Origin: Arcobacter sp.
GTDB taxonomy: Bacteria > Campylobacterota > Campylobacteria > Campylobacterales > Arcobacteraceae
Length of the DNA stretch: 16,276 nt
Direction of reading: 5' to 3'
Assembly: GCA_016744485.1 (NCBI GenBank)
Contig: JADGEG010000024.1
Span: 1 to 16,276, forward strand
Position 1 is the stretch's first letter, and every line of letters begins with the position of its first letter. Below are positions 15,573 through 16,276 of the stretch, in pieces. The translations under genes were made by a program, and so were the position numbers. The notes beneath the pieces are model-generated. The model saw only the letters and a program-made list of their open reading frames with translations, was not told the DNA's origin and ran no database searches.

Positions 15573-16274
15573 TTATTTTAAAAATCCCATTATATTTTCA
15601 CTGTCAAAGTTACCTTTTAATTCTTTTTCAATTTGTTTTTCAAAAGCTTTGTTTGTAAAAATAGGATTATCTAAAATAGCTAAACTATAAGCAGTATTTT
15701 TAATAACTAGTTCAATTTGTCCACCAGTTAAATCATATTTTGCTAAGTTGTTTACATCAAAATTATCACAAAGTGGAAAGTTTGAAGGCAGAAGTTTTAA
15801 CCATAATTCTTTTTTTTGTTTTAAATTTGGTTTTTTAAATTCTATTTTATAGTTAAATCTTCTTGAAAAAGCTTTATCTAAAGAGTCTATCATATTTGTT
15901 GTAGCTATTAATATACCATCAAATCGTTCAATTTGTTCTAAAAAAATATTTTGCATTTGATTGTGCATTTTATCGCCACTACTAGCAGTATTAGATGTTC
16001 TTGTACTTAAGAATTGATCTGCTTCATTTAAAAGTAAAATTGGTTGAGTTTTTGTTTTTTGTGTTAAATTTTTAAATGTATCAAAAATATTTCTAACATT
16101 TTTTTCACTCTCTCCTATATACATAGATAAGATTTTTGAACAATCAAAACTAAGAATTTGTTTTTTAAGAACCTTTGCAATAGCAAGAGATGTTAATGTT
16201 TTACCAGTTCCAGAGCTACCATAAAAAATAATTTTTTCATCAATACCTTTTTTCTTATCTTTAATTCCCCAATG
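15573..16274 (-). CDS. AAA-type ATPase, C-terminal part (N-terminus outside the window)
   Basis: The frame stays open to the right edge of the window, so the first ATG visible (16124) is not its start. The 233 visible residues hold a complete AAA core: Walker A GSSGTGKT at 19-26, the pore-loop region MYIGESEKNVRNIF (51-64), Walker B ILLLNEAD ending at 86, sensor 1 ATTN ending at 127, arginine fingers in FSRRFNY (137-143) and a sensor-2 segment LTGGQIE. Walker B has Asn where Asp is usual (Asn83-Glu84). It belongs to the classical AAA clade of bacterial ATPases related to Cdc48 or FtsH-like modules, without a visible protease domain. Its substrate is unknown. It is on the same strand as nuo, 168 bases upstream, and need not be related to complex I. 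Confidence 0.85.
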   Translation of the reverse strand, partial: HWGIKDKKKGIDEKIIFYGSSGTGKTLTSLAIAKVLKKQILSFDCSKILSMYIGESEKNVRNIFDTFKNLTQKTKTQPILLLNEADQFLSTRTSNTASSGDKMHNQMQNIFLEQIERFDGILIATTNMIDSLDKAFSRRFNYKIEFKKPNLKQKKELWLKLLPSNFPLCDNFDVNNLAKYDLTGGQIELVIKNTAYSLAILDNPIFTNKAFEKQIEKELKGNFDSENIMGFLK

Positions 16275-16276
16275 TT

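Overview
The window is very AT-rich and almost every gene lies on the minus strand. It is dominated by one long operon, nuoA to nuoN, for the proton-pumping respiratory complex I. The order is nuoA-B-C-D, then two short unusual genes where nuoE and nuoF normally sit, then nuoG-H-I-J-K-L-M-N. This arrangement, with no NADH-oxidising module, is the known hallmark of Campylobacterota (Campylobacter, Helicobacter, Arcobacter). AT-rich codon use and the flanking genes suggest an Arcobacter-like member, but the genus is an inference.

Layout, read along transcription (right to left): 16274-15573 is the C-terminal part of an AAA-type ATPase whose start lies outside the window. 15572-15405 is a 168-base AT-rich gap with a large inverted repeat, a TATAAT box and the nuoA ribosome binding site. 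15404-1419 is the 14-gene nuo operon, with gaps of 0-16 bases or short overlaps everywhere except a 49-base gap after nuoD. 1415-519 is a membrane-anchored peptidoglycan glucosaminidase (Bax-like) starting 3 bases after nuoN, so it is probably the last gene of the same transcript. 436-192 is the decayed left end of an IS256-family element. 122-29 is a 28-base tandem repeat.

How it works together: NuoB, C, D, I and G form the peripheral electron-transfer arm, and NuoA, H, J, K, L, M and N form the membrane proton pump. All key Fe-S ligands from N1b to N2 are present and the pump Glu/Lys residues are intact, so the complex should be functional. The subunits that would bind NADH and FMN (NuoF) and cluster N1a (NuoE) are missing. 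The family is known to take electrons from flavodoxin or ferredoxin instead, so this enzyme very probably does not use NADH directly.

The most interesting observation is that the gene in the nuoF position is not a NuoF at all. It looks like a shortened duplicate of the C-terminal half of the adjacent NuoG, without its Fe-S domains. Other points of interest are a conspicuous palindrome over the likely nuoA promoter, a cysteine-free NuoE replacement, loss of the N7 cluster site in NuoG, and the coupling of a cell-wall hydrolase to the end of the operon. I found no CRISPR array, tRNA, rRNA, riboswitch or defence system.
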